From: Poriferisodalis sp965116715
GTDB taxonomy: Bacteria > Actinomycetota > Acidimicrobiia > Acidimicrobiales > Poriferisodalaceae
Length of the DNA: 64,000 bases
Assembly (NCBI GenBank): GCA_965116715.1
Contig: OZ220724.1
Span: forward strand, 186,001-250,000
Direction of reading: 5' to 3'
Shown: positions 9,615 through 18,333 of the stretch, one piece after another
How the letters are laid out: each line of letters opens with the position of its first letter
Numbering within the stretch: the first letter of the stretch is position 1
Translations under genes and position numbers: made by a program
The notes under the pieces: model-generated
Told to the model about the DNA's origin: nothing
What the model saw: only the letters and a program-made list of their open reading frames with translations
The model's database searches: none

Positions 9615-9853
9615 TCGCCCTCCCAAAGGGCGAGTTCATCGTCAGGCAAGGGGTCGAAGAACTCCGGCGGGATCTTGATCCCGCGAAACCTGCCAGGCAT
9701 CCGCCGGGTTGGCGCAGGCACGTACGGCACGAGGCGGGCACACGGCTTGCCCGCCCGCGCTATCACGATCTCCTCACCCGCCTCAACTCGGCTGAGCAGC
9801 TTCGACAGGTGCGTCTTGGCTTCATGCACATTCACGGTGTGTGATCGTTCCAC
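9611..9853 (-). CDS. Phd/YefM-type antitoxin of the PIN toxin pair
   Basis: An 80-residue protein of the prevent-host-death/YefM family. It begins with VNVHEAKTHLSKLLSRVEAGEEIVIARAGKP, where the N-terminal half forms the DNA-binding and dimerisation fold; the acidic, tryptophan-containing C-terminus (DPLPDDELALWEGE) is expected to wrap the toxin. The start is GTG. The stop overlaps the toxin ATG. The palindrome about 50 bp upstream is the likely operator through which this protein, alone or with the toxin, represses the operon. Confidence 0.88.
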   Translation of the reverse strand: MERSHTVNVHEAKTHLSKLLSRVEAGEEIVIARAGKPCARLVPYVPAPTRRMPGRFRGIKIPPEFFDPLPDDELALWEGE

Positions 9854-9902
9854 AGACTTTCAGCCCTTTCAAATGATTTTCATTAGTCGTGTCGTTATAA
9901 AC

Positions 9903-9923
9903 TTAGTCTAATGACTAGACTAA
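9903..9923 (-). promoter_or_regulatory. Palindromic operator of the toxin-antitoxin operon
   Basis: A perfect 8-bp inverted repeat, TTAGTCTA and TAGACTAA, separated by five bases in an AT-rich island inside GC-rich DNA. It lies upstream of the antitoxin start. On the minus strand a TATAAC hexamer follows just downstream, so the palindrome would cover the -35 region, which suits autorepression. Confidence 0.6.
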
Positions 9924-10007
9924 TACCCGAAACGCGCTATGGATCATTCTCAGAACGCGCTGTGGCGCGTCGCGGGGCCAGCGACACTGCTGCTGGGCAG
10001 TGGCGGG

Positions 10008-10631
10008 CTAGAGGCGGGTGATGGTGTCGCCGGCGCGGACGGTGCCGGGCTGGACGACACGGCAGTTGACGCCTCGCATGCGCAACGCCTGGCCTTCGCC
10101 GGTGTTCACGAAACGCAGGGCGTCGCGGCCGAAGCGGGCGGCGAACTTGGCGCAGCCTCGGTGCGGCTTCGCCGTGACCTCCAAGATGGCGTCGCCGAGC
10201 CTCAGCTGGGTGCCGGCGGCCAGCGTGGAGTGGCTGATGTCGAGGTCCGCGTAGATCTGATCGCCGGCGAGCGGCCAGCGTTCGACCGGTCCGATGACGG
10301 CGGCTGCCGCGCGAGAGCTCATGATGGTGATCTGGGCGTCGGGGTGCGGTCCGCCGTCGGGCGATGTCGGTGAGCCCCGCTGGTCCCACGTGTCGCCCGC
10401 GATGCCTTGGGCGTGACTGATTTCGGCCTCTTCGAGCACCTCGCGGGCATCCTCTGCAGGGCGCCGCACGATGAGTTCGATCGTCCCGCCGTCGGCGGGC
10501 GCCTCGCGAATGTGACCGAGCGTTGCCTCCAGCTCGGCCGTGCTGCGGTGGCGGGCCGGAGCGCCGCCCGCACTCCCGGCGGCGGTGGTGGTTGCTGCTG
10601 GTGCGCTCATCGATGTACTTCCCGAAGTCAT
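10008..10631 (-). CDS. MOSC domain-containing protein
   Basis: A 207-residue protein with a MOSC (molybdenum cofactor sulfurase C-terminal) beta-barrel domain. Landmarks are IELIVRRPAE, GIAGDTWDQRG, LDISHSTLAAGTQLRLGDAILEVTAKPHRGCAKFAARFG with the conserved cysteine, and the late RGVNCRVVQPGTVRAGD. MOSC proteins bind sulfur carried on a cysteine and are linked to molybdenum cofactor enzymes, but stand-alone members mostly lack a defined reaction. The first ~35 residues are Ala/Thr/Gly-rich and may be a poorly conserved extension; an internal Met at residue 8 is an alternative start. It lies just downstream of the HyuAB fusion gene on the same strand. Confidence 0.88.
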   Translation of the reverse strand: MTSGSTSMSAPAATTTAAGSAGGAPARHRSTAELEATLGHIREAPADGGTIELIVRRPAEDAREVLEEAEISHAQGIAGDTWDQRGSPTSPDGGPHPDAQITIMSSRAAAAVIGPVERWPLAGDQIYADLDISHSTLAAGTQLRLGDAILEVTAKPHRGCAKFAARFGRDALRFVNTGEGQALRMRGVNCRVVQPGTVRAGDTITRL

Positions 10632-10672
10632 GTCGGCGGATACAGGCGCTGAAGGCCAACTCCAGCGCAGGA

Positions 10673-13600
10673 TTATCGCGCCCCGGCGGGCTCAGCCGAA
10701 GTGAATTCCAGCTGTAGGTCGCGCGCCACTGCGTCGGGGCTTCGCGCTGCGGGGTCGCCGTAACCGCCGCCGCCCGGGAACTCCACGATCAGGCGGCGGT
10801 CGCCGGGAATCACCGAACGCCCCTTGGCACGCACCTCGGTGCCGTCGTCGAGCGACAGGCGTCCCAGCGCTCCGGGTGCACCGCCGTGCCGCCCGCGCGC
10901 GGGGAAGACCGTCCGTTCGTAGGTCGCGCTGATCGAGAAGTCTCTTCCTTGGCGGTTCTCCAGCTCGATGACCTGGCCGAGCCCACCCCGGTACATGCCC
11001 CCTCCGCCGGAGTCGGTGCGGAACTCCTTGCGCCAGAACACGAGCGGCGAACCGATCTCGTTCACCTCTACCGGCATGTTGCGAACACCGCTCGGGAACG
11101 CTGTCGCCGACAACCCGTCTGCCTGCGGGCGGGCGCCGGCACCGCCCGAATGGAAGCTCATCAGGATGTACCGCTCGAGCCTGCGGCGCGCCTCATGGTC
11201 GGCCTCGTCGTCATGTCCGATACGACCGGTGCCGGATTGCCCGACCGTCGTACGCGAGCGATTCGTCGAGCCGACTCCGGTGTCGGGCTCCCACATGCCG
11301 GTGCCGAGCAGGTTCCACAGCGACGATGTGCCCTCCGCGGGCACCCGCTCGGGCACCACTTGGCTCAGGCATCCGAACACGGCGTCGGGGAGCAGCTGGC
11401 CCATGACGTGACGCACGTTCACCGCTGCTGGATGGGGCGCATTGAGAATGCAGCCCTCCGGTGCTCGGACGCGCACGGCGTCGAGCGAGCCTGTGTTGTT
11501 CGGGATATCGGGGCCGATGATGCAGCGCACGCCGAATGACGTGTAGGCGTCGGTGTAGGCCATCGGCACATTGATGCCCCAGCTCGACTGGGGCCCAGTG
11601 CCGGCGAAGTCCACGTCGATGCCGTCATCGCCGACGGTCAGCGAGCACACGATGTCGATGTGCTGCTCCATGCCGTCGACTCGCATCGTCGAGTCCCACG
11701 TGCCCGGTGGCAGCTCGCCGATCGCATCGAGCATGGCCCGGTGCGACGACGTGATGATGTGGTCGGCCAGCTCGTCCAAGTCAGCCATGCCGTATTCGTC
11801 CATCATCGAGATGAGGCGAGCAGCGCCGGTCTCGTTGCAAGCAGCCAGCGAGTGGATGTCGCCGACGACCTGCACCGGGTCGCGGACGTTGGCCTCGATG
11901 ATCGCCACCACATTCGGGTCGAACACGCCGTCGGTCGCGAACTTCAGGATCGGCAGGTACAGGCCCTCGTGGTACACCTCCTTCGAGTCGGTGGTGAACC
12001 CGGCACCGCCGATGTCCACCACGTGGCTCGTGCAGGCGAACAGCGCCACCAGCTCGCCGCGCAGGAAGGCCGGCGTGACCACCACGATGTCGAACAGGTG
12101 GCCAGTGCCCTTCCACGGGTCGTTGGTGAGGAAGATGTCGCCGGGGCGCATCTCCGACGCCGGGTAGCGATCCAGGAAGTGCAGCACCGAGTAGGCCATG
12201 GAGTTCACGTGGCCCGGTGTGCCCGTGACCGACTGGGCGAGCATCCGCCCCTGTGGGTCGAAGATGCCCGCCGACAGGTCGCCGGCTTCGCGGGTGGAGG
12301 TGCTGAAGGCAGCACGCACGAGCGCCCGTGCCTGCTCCTCGGTCACCGAGATGAGGCGGTTCCACTGCACGCCGAGCCGCACCGCGTCGAGGTCTGCAGC
12401 GGCATCGGCTGCGGTCCGCGGCTGCTGCGGCGCCGAGACGCCGGTGAGCCGCAGATGGCCGCCGACCGTGACCGTTGCCGCCGCTCCAGCGGGCACCAAG
12501 GTCGTGGTCTGATCCTCGGTGACCAGCGCAGGCCCTGCTAGCCACGCGCCTTCGATGAGGGCGTCGCGCTCGAAGACCGCATGGGGGACGGCCCGGCCGG
12601 TTGCGGTATCGGTGACCAGCGCCGTCGCGTCGGAGGCGACCGGCTCGACTGCGACGGCTGGGTGCAGGGAAACGGCGGCAGCCTGAGGGGTGCGGACTTC
12701 CAGCAGCCAGCTCAGCACTTCGATCTCGAGGTTGCCGATGTGGCGCGTGTAGAGCTGCTGGTAGGCCTTGGTGAATGCGGTGCGCAGCTGGTTGCGAACC
12801 TCGGCGTCGCTCGGGTTATCGATGTCGTCGGCGAGCAGCGCTGCGGCGTCGACGTCGACGGTGATCTCATGGCCTTGACCGCGGTACCGCATCAAGGCCC
12901 GCGCATGGGTGACCGTCTCGGCACCGGGCGCGGCAGCGTGCACGATCGCGTTCGACTCGGCGGCCATCTCGCGCAGCAGGCCCGCCAGGTTCGCTGCGGT
13001 CAGCTCGCTCACCCGGGCATGGCGTGTGCGCACCGATTCGTGAGCGACAGGCGCCGCCAGGAAGCCGATGGCCGACCCCACGCCTGCCCCCGCTGGCACC
13101 ACGATGTCGTCAATGCCCAGCTTGGCAGCCACCCGCGCAGCGTGCAGCGACGCCGCGCCGCCGAAGGCGATGAGCGTCCCGCTGCTGATGTCGCAGCCTT
13201 GATCTGCTGCGTGAACGCGACCGGCGTTGGCCATGTTCTCGTCGACCACTTCGGAGATGCCGATGGCAGAGACGGTCGTCTGCAGGCCCGACGGTTCCGC
13301 CAGCGCGGTCCCGACGGCCTTGGCGGCGGCGTCGACGTCGAAGGTCAATGTGCCGCCGGCGAACCGTTCCGGCGCCAGCCGGCCCAGCACGGCATCGGCG
13401 TCGGTCACCGTCGGCTCGATTCCGCCACGCCCGTAGGCGGCGGGACCCGGTTCGGAACCGGCGCTGGCCGGACCGACAGTGATGCGCCCGAGCGCATCGA
13501 GGCTGGCGATGGAGCCGCCGCCGGCGCCGATCTCGACCATCTCGATCACCGGCAGACGCAGCGGGAGCCCGCTGCCGGCCAGGAAGCGGTACTCGCGGCC

Positions 13601-14551
13601 CACCTCGAACTCACGGCTCGTGCGGGGATGACCGCCCTCGACGATGCACAGCTTCGCCGTGGTGCCGCCCATGTCGAAGCTGAGGGCTCGTTCGCAGCCG
13701 AGGCCTCGGGCAATTCCCGAGGCGAGCAGAGCGCCGCCCGCGGGCCCGCTCTCGATCAACCGGACCGGGAAGCGCAGCGCCTCGGCGAGCGTTCCCAGCC
13801 CGCCGCCTGAGGTCATGAGGAACACCTCGCAGCCCAATCCCAGCGCTGCGAGCCGCGCATCGAGGTCGGTCAAGTACTGCCTCACCAGCGGTGCGATGTA
13901 GGCGTTGGCGCATGCAGTGGAGAAGCGTTCGTATTCCCGGATCTCGGGGCAGACCTCGCTGGAGATGGTGACGGTCGCCTCGGGCCAACAGCCGGCCAGG
14001 ATCTCGGCGGTGCGCTGCTCGTGGCGGGCATCGAGATACGAGTGCAGGTAGCCGACGGCGACGCTGGTGACGCCGTCGGCCGCGAGCGACGCTGCTGCGG
14101 CCCGGACGGCATCTTCGTCGAGCGGCAGCAGCACACTGCCGTCGGCGGCGAGGCGCTCGGGAATGCCGATGCGACGGTTGCGCGGCACCAGCGGCTCGGG
14201 CCGGCGCATGTACAGGTCGTACTGCTCGAACCGGTTCTCATGGGCCATCTCGACTGAGTCGCGGATGCCTTGGGTCGTCAGCAGCGCCGTGCGTGCGCCC
14301 CGGCGCTCGATGAGCGCGTTGGTGGCGAGCGTGGTGCCGTGGATGAACACTTCCACCTCGCCGGGCCCGACGCCTGCGGTTGCAAGAACGGTCTGGACGC
14401 CGTCGAGCACGGCATCGGCCGGCGCCTCCGGGGTTGTCAGCACCTTCGTGGTGTGGAGCTGACCGGGGGCACCCTCAGCGCCGACCTCGAGCGCGATGTC
14501 GGTGAATGTGCCGCCGATGTCGGCCGCGAGCCGAGCGCGCCTGGGGGCCAT
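10673..14551 (-). CDS. Fused hydantoinase/oxoprolinase (HyuA-HyuB, 5-oxoprolinase-like)
   Basis: A 1,292-residue ATP-dependent amidohydrolase that joins the two subunits of N-methylhydantoinase/5-oxoprolinase. The N-terminal HyuA half starts with the actin-like ATPase motif AADIGGTFTDIALE, followed by FIHGTTLATNALIERRGA and SFDMGGTTAKLCIVEGG. The HyuB half begins at about residue 722 (LGVQWNRL) and contains GTPGHVNSM, FLTNDPWKGTGHL and VEFPGGGGYGDP. Such enzymes open cyclic amides such as 5-oxoproline or hydantoins. The ATG is chosen because the ATPase motif starts at residue 10. Bacterial enzymes of this class are often two separate genes, so the eukaryote-like fused form is worth noting. 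It is divergent from ribH. Confidence 0.92.
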   Translation of the reverse strand: MAPRRARLAADIGGTFTDIALEVGAEGAPGQLHTTKVLTTPEAPADAVLDGVQTVLATAGVGPGEVEVFIHGTTLATNALIERRGARTALLTTQGIRDSVEMAHENRFEQYDLYMRRPEPLVPRNRRIGIPERLAADGSVLLPLDEDAVRAAAASLAADGVTSVAVGYLHSYLDARHEQRTAEILAGCWPEATVTISSEVCPEIREYERFSTACANAYIAPLVRQYLTDLDARLAALGLGCEVFLMTSGGGLGTLAEALRFPVRLIESGPAGGALLASGIARGLGCERALSFDMGGTTAKLCIVEGGHPRTSREFEVGREYRFLAGSGLPLRLPVIEMVEIGAGGGSIASLDALGRITVGPASAGSEPGPAAYGRGGIEPTVTDADAVLGRLAPERFAGGTLTFDVDAAAKAVGTALAEPSGLQTTVSAIGISEVVDENMANAGRVHAADQGCDISSGTLIAFGGAASLHAARVAAKLGIDDIVVPAGAGVGSAIGFLAAPVAHESVRTRHARVSELTAANLAGLLREMAAESNAIVHAAAPGAETVTHARALMRYRGQGHEITVDVDAAALLADDIDNPSDAEVRNQLRTAFTKAYQQLYTRHIGNLEIEVLSWLLEVRTPQAAAVSLHPAVAVEPVASDATALVTDTATGRAVPHAVFERDALIEGAWLAGPALVTEDQTTTLVPAGAAATVTVGGHLRLTGVSAPQQPRTAADAAADLDAVRLGVQWNRLISVTEEQARALVRAAFSTSTREAGDLSAGIFDPQGRMLAQSVTGTPGHVNSMAYSVLHFLDRYPASEMRPGDIFLTNDPWKGTGHLFDIVVVTPAFLRGELVALFACTSHVVDIGGAGFTTDSKEVYHEGLYLPILKFATDGVFDPNVVAIIEANVRDPVQVVGDIHSLAACNETGAARLISMMDEYGMADLDELADHIITSSHRAMLDAIGELPPGTWDSTMRVDGMEQHIDIVCSLTVGDDGIDVDFAGTGPQSSWGINVPMAYTDAYTSFGVRCIIGPDIPNNTGSLDAVRVRAPEGCILNAPHPAAVNVRHVMGQLLPDAVFGCLSQVVPERVPAEGTSSLWNLLGTGMWEPDTGVGSTNRSRTTVGQSGTGRIGHDDEADHEARRRLERYILMSFHSGGAGARPQADGLSATAFPSGVRNMPVEVNEIGSPLVFWRKEFRTDSGGGGMYRGGLGQVIELENRQGRDFSISATYERTVFPARGRHGGAPGALGRLSLDDGTEVRAKGRSVIPGDRRLIVEFPGGGGYGDPAARSPDAVARDLQLEFTSAEPAGAR

Positions 14552-14613
14552 CCGCCCAGCGTAGGCGCGCCGTCCTGGGGCGCCCCCTGTGGTCAGGGGG
14601 GTACCGTGCAGGC

Positions 14614-15099
14614 GTGGCGAGCGGCGATCAGCGGGCCAGCAGGCCACCGGCAGGGGCTGGTGCGGGGCTGCGCGTCGGCGTCGTGCGAGCGGCGTGGAAT
14701 CGCGACATCGTGGATCGGCTGGCGGCTGGCGCCCAGCGCGGCCTGGACGAGCTCGGTGTCGCTGAGACGACCGAGGTGATGGTGCCCGGTTGCTTCGAGA
14801 TCCCATTCGCATCGCAGGTGCTGGCTCGCAGCGGGCATGTCGATGCGATCGTGGTCATCGGGGCGGTGATCCGCGGGGAGACGACCCACTACGAGCTGGT
14901 CAGCGAGGGCGCCGCGCAGGGCGTGATGGCCGTTCAGCTCGACACAGGTGTGCCGGTCGGTTTCGGCTTGGTCACGGTGGAGAACAGCGAACAAGCCGTG
15001 GCCCGCAGCGAGGGCGCTGGCGGCCACAACGTCGGCGAGGAAGCGGCCTATGTGGCGGTGTCGATGGCGCTGCTCGCCCGCGACTTCCCTGCAGGCTGA
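14614..15099 (+). CDS. ribH: 6,7-dimethyl-8-ribityllumazine synthase
   Basis: A 161-residue enzyme for the penultimate step of riboflavin synthesis, condensing 5-amino-6-ribitylaminouracil with dihydroxybutanone phosphate. The substrate-binding AAWN motif is near residue 27, PGCFEIPF near 58, and the catalytic histidine is His92 in RGETTHYELV. VPVGFGLVTVEN and the C-terminal GEEAAYVAVSMA complete the fold. The GTG start gives a normal family length. It stands alone, with no ribA, ribB, ribD or ribE next to it, and is convergent with the quinone reductase gene. Confidence 0.93.
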   Translation: MASGDQRASRPPAGAGAGLRVGVVRAAWNRDIVDRLAAGAQRGLDELGVAETTEVMVPGCFEIPFASQVLARSGHVDAIVVIGAVIRGETTHYELVSEGAAQGVMAVQLDTGVPVGFGLVTVENSEQAVARSEGAGGHNVGEEAAYVAVSMALLARDFPAG

Positions 15100-15116
15100 G
15101 CAACCGGACGCGTGCC

Positions 15117-16106
15117 CTACGCAGGGTCGGGGCGCATCCGCACAAGCACCTTGCCCACGGCTTCGCGTTCGTCGAGGAGCCGGTAGGCCTCGGCGCTCTG
15201 CTCGAAGGGCAGCACCTGGCCGATCGGCGGCTTCACCGCTCCCGATGCGATCATGCCGAGCAGGCGCTCGTGAATGCCGGCGGGGATCGTCGGGTCGGCC
15301 GCCACAGCCTCGCCCCAGGCGGCGCCGACCAGGCTCACGTTGCGCAGCAGCAGCCGGTTCACCTTCACCGTCGGGATCTCGCCCGCGGCAAACCCGACCA
15401 CGACGAGCCGTCCGAAGCGTGCCAGCGCCCGGATGCCGTCGAGGAAGCGATCGCCGCCGACAGGGTCATAGGTCATGTCGACGCCCCGACCGCCGGTGAG
15501 CTCGCGCACCTCGTCCTTCCAGGAGTCGCTGATGAGCACGATGTGATCGGCGCCCGCTGCCCGGGCGATCTCACCCTTGGCCTCGGTGGAGACCAGGCCG
15601 ATCACGGGACCGGCGCCCACGCCCTTGGCCACCTGAATGCCCGAGGTGCCCACGCCACCCGAGGCGCCGAGCACCAGCACCGATTCGCCCTCGCGCAGCC
15701 CTGCCCGGTCGATCATGCAGAACACGGCGGTCTGGTAGTTCATGACCAGGGCGGCGCCCTCTTCGAAGCTCAGCTCCGGGGGCAAGGCGAAGAGGTCACG
15801 CGGCTTGGTCGCCACCACCTCGGCCAGGCAGCCATTGGACCACACGCACACCCGGTCGCCGGGTGCGTAACCCGAGTCGGCGGGTGCCGAGCGCACAACG
15901 CCCGCGGCTTCGATCCCCGGTCGGAAGGGAGGGTCGGGACGGTACTGGTAGAGGCCTTGGCTCTGGAGCAGATCGGGGAAGGACACGCCGCCGCAGACGA
16001 TGTCGACGACCACCGATGCGCCGTTCGCATCGGCGACCGGTTCGGGAGCGTCGACCACGGCGACGCCCGCTGGGCCGGTGAGGGACTGGATTTCCAATGC
16101 ACGCAT
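15117..16106 (-). CDS. NADPH:quinone oxidoreductase-like medium-chain dehydrogenase
   Basis: A 329-residue member of the zinc-independent quinone oxidoreductase branch of the medium-chain dehydrogenase family. The GroES-like N-terminal domain includes GVSFPDLLQSQGLYQYRP and FRPGIEAAGVV; the NADPH-binding domain carries VLVLGASGGVGTSGIQVAK. No catalytic-zinc cysteine cluster is visible, as expected for this branch. It would reduce quinones or alpha,beta-unsaturated carbonyls. The ATG start is set by where similarity begins (MRALEIQSLTGPAGV). It is divergent from the amidohydrolase gene with about 110 bp between starts. Confidence 0.9.
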   Translation of the reverse strand: MRALEIQSLTGPAGVAVVDAPEPVADANGASVVVDIVCGGVSFPDLLQSQGLYQYRPDPPFRPGIEAAGVVRSAPADSGYAPGDRVCVWSNGCLAEVVATKPRDLFALPPELSFEEGAALVMNYQTAVFCMIDRAGLREGESVLVLGASGGVGTSGIQVAKGVGAGPVIGLVSTEAKGEIARAAGADHIVLISDSWKDEVRELTGGRGVDMTYDPVGGDRFLDGIRALARFGRLVVVGFAAGEIPTVKVNRLLLRNVSLVGAAWGEAVAADPTIPAGIHERLLGMIASGAVKPPIGQVLPFEQSAEAYRLLDEREAVGKVLVRMRPDPA

Positions 16107-16219
16107 GGCGTCACTGTGCCACAGGAGCGCTATCCGGGCCGCTGGTACTGTTGGCCGCGCAGCGAGCCCGCACCGGGGCGACCAGGCGTGCGGGCGCTCA
16201 ACGGGAGGCAACCAGAGCG

Positions 16220-17362
16220 ATGCGGTACTACTCGTGCGATTCACACGTGGTCGAGGCAGCCGAGATCTATGCGGGATTGACGGACAGGTTCGGCGATCGG
16301 GCACCGTTCATCAGCAAGGACTACAACGACAAGCCGGGCACGTGGCTCGTGCTGCCGGGCGGCATCCGTCCCGTGCCGGTGGGCCGGCTGGGCATCGCCG
16401 GCGCCAGCCTCTCCGACCCGGCCACCCACGCCCGCATCGAGAAGGGCTACGACGGCTTCAATCCCGGCGTCATGGACCCGACTGCTCGTCTGGACGAGCA
16501 GGCCCAGGACGGCATTGTGGGCGAGGTCATGTACCCGAGCCTGTCGATGTTCACGTTCGCGATTCCCGACGACGAGGTGCGCGACGCCGCCTTCCGGAAT
16601 CACAACGACTGGGTGCTCGACTACTGCTCGGTGGACCGCAATCGCCTCATCGGCGTCGGCTGCCTGCCCTTGCCCGACGTGGAGCGGGCCATCGCCGAGA
16701 TCGACCGTTCAGCCCAGCTCGGCGTGCGCGGTTTCGCCATCCCTGCCCATGTCGACCCTGCGAAGCCCTACTGCCACCCCGACTTCGACCCGTTTTGGGC
16801 GCGGGCCCAAGAATTCGGCGTGCCGCTCACCATGCACATCTTCACCGGCTCGAGCCTCGAGGGCGGCATGCCCGAGCACTGGGGCACGCCGGGCGGCCAC
16901 CTGAAGGGCTACACGCTGGCGCACACGACCATCGCCAACACGATCATCGATCTGATCTGCGGCGGCGTCGTGGAGCGTTTCCCCGATCTGCGCTTCGTCT
17001 GTGCCGAGTACGAGACGGGCTGGGTCGGCCACTTCAAGCAGCGCCTCGACCATGCGGCGTATCGCACGCCCTGGGAGGTGTCCGACGAGCTCACCATGAA
17101 GCCGTCGGAGTACTTCGACCGGAACTTCTGGGTCACGTTCGAGGACGACGTGGAGGGCGTCGCGACACGGCACTCGATCGGTGTCAGCAACCTGCTGTGG
17201 GGCAACGACTACCCCCACCACGACTCGATCTGGCCGAACTCGCGGCCGATCCTCGACGAGATCCTCTCGGGTGTTCCTGACGACGAGAAGGAACAGATGG
17301 TCTGGAGCAACGTCCTCGAGCTCTACAGCCTCGACCCCGATTCGCTCCCGGCGGCCGCCTGA
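16220..17362 (+). CDS. Amidohydrolase-family (amidohydrolase_2) metal-dependent hydrolase
   Basis: A 380-residue TIM-barrel enzyme of the amidohydrolase-related family that includes ACMSD-type decarboxylases. The first metal-site motif is CDSHVVE near residue 6, then LTMHIFTGSS in the middle with a conserved histidine, and WGNDYPHHDS near the C-terminus with the catalytic aspartate. A GGGAGG stretch precedes the ATG. Family members in actinobacteria act on ring-cleavage products or small carboxylic acids; the substrate here is unknown. Neighbouring alpha/beta hydrolases suggest a degradative role. Confidence 0.87.
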   Translation: MRYYSCDSHVVEAAEIYAGLTDRFGDRAPFISKDYNDKPGTWLVLPGGIRPVPVGRLGIAGASLSDPATHARIEKGYDGFNPGVMDPTARLDEQAQDGIVGEVMYPSLSMFTFAIPDDEVRDAAFRNHNDWVLDYCSVDRNRLIGVGCLPLPDVERAIAEIDRSAQLGVRGFAIPAHVDPAKPYCHPDFDPFWARAQEFGVPLTMHIFTGSSLEGGMPEHWGTPGGHLKGYTLAHTTIANTIIDLICGGVVERFPDLRFVCAEYETGWVGHFKQRLDHAAYRTPWEVSDELTMKPSEYFDRNFWVTFEDDVEGVATRHSIGVSNLLWGNDYPHHDSIWPNSRPILDEILSGVPDDEKEQMVWSNVLELYSLDPDSLPAAA

Positions 17363-17384
17363 GCGCTGAGCTGGCCGCTCGGGG

Positions 17385-18236
17385 CTACGCCCCGATGAGC
17401 GGTTCCAGGTGAGCGCGGATGGCCTTGGCGACCCGCTCGCCGTTCTCCATCGGTCCGAAGTGGCTCAGCTCGGCGAATGCCTCGAGGCGGCCGTTGCCGA
17501 GCGACTCGGCGATGGGCTGCGCGACCTGGGGCGGGATGGTGTTCCACATGGCGGGGGAGTCGCCACGAGCGACGACGGTCGGGCAGGTCACGGCGCCGAA
17601 GGCGCTGTAGTCCACGGGCTCGCCGGACTCGTAGATGCGGGCCTCGGTGTCACCCGAGCACGACAGCCGCACTGCGTCGTCGCCTGAGGGATAGGTGCCG
17701 ATCTCCACATACGCCCTGACTGCCTGAGGCTCGCATCCTGCAAAGGGCGGCTTGGACATGAATCGGTCATATGCCTCGTCGACTGTGGCGAAGCGGATGC
17801 GTCTGCGCCTCGAAGCCACCACGAGTTCGTGGTCGGAATCGGGCATGGGAAAGCCGTCGGGCACCAGCACCGGCTCGTACAGGTACAGGCCCCGGTAGCT
17901 GCCCGGATGCTGCAGCTCAGCCAGCAGCAGGCTGGCGGCGCCCAGCGAGTGGCCGACGGCCAGCAGCGGCTCGCCGCCCAAGGCGTTCACTGCGGTCAGC
18001 ACCTCTTCGGTGAAGCGCGCCCGCTCGACCGACATGTCGTCGTGCTGTGGACGTGAGGCGCCGTGCCCCCGGAAGTCCAGTCCCCAGCACCGGAACGTGT
18101 CCTGCAAGTGAGGCACCACGGTGGCCCACATGCCGGCATTGAGGCCGTTGCCGTGCGTCATGAGCAGGGGCGTTCCGTGCCCGCCCAGATCGTGGAGCAC
18201 GGCATGCTCGCCGTCGGAGGTGGTCAGCCGCATCAT
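17385..18236 (-). CDS. Alpha/beta hydrolase
   Basis: A 283-residue alpha/beta hydrolase with nucleophile Ser97 in AVGHSLGAAS, an oxyanion region THGNGLNAGMW and a late LSHFGPME that supplies the catalytic histidine. The GLDFRGHGASRP segment is typical of the esterase/lactonase branch. It is convergent with the amidohydrolase gene and divergent from the next alpha/beta hydrolase. Overall it resembles the hydrolase at 33466-34410 in order of motifs, suggesting two related enzymes in this window. Substrate unknown. Confidence 0.88.
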   Translation of the reverse strand: MMRLTTSDGEHAVLHDLGGHGTPLLMTHGNGLNAGMWATVVPHLQDTFRCWGLDFRGHGASRPQHDDMSVERARFTEEVLTAVNALGGEPLLAVGHSLGAASLLLAELQHPGSYRGLYLYEPVLVPDGFPMPDSDHELVVASRRRRIRFATVDEAYDRFMSKPPFAGCEPQAVRAYVEIGTYPSGDDAVRLSCSGDTEARIYESGEPVDYSAFGAVTCPTVVARGDSPAMWNTIPPQVAQPIAESLGNGRLEAFAELSHFGPMENGERVAKAIRAHLEPLIGA

Positions 18237-18333
18237 CGTCGTGGCACGTTAGTTGCCTGCTCCGCGATTGTCGTGTCCAGGGGCGAGACCGGTTTCCCTG
18301 ACGCCGCTGCCGCGCCGCGGGCAGACTGACGCC

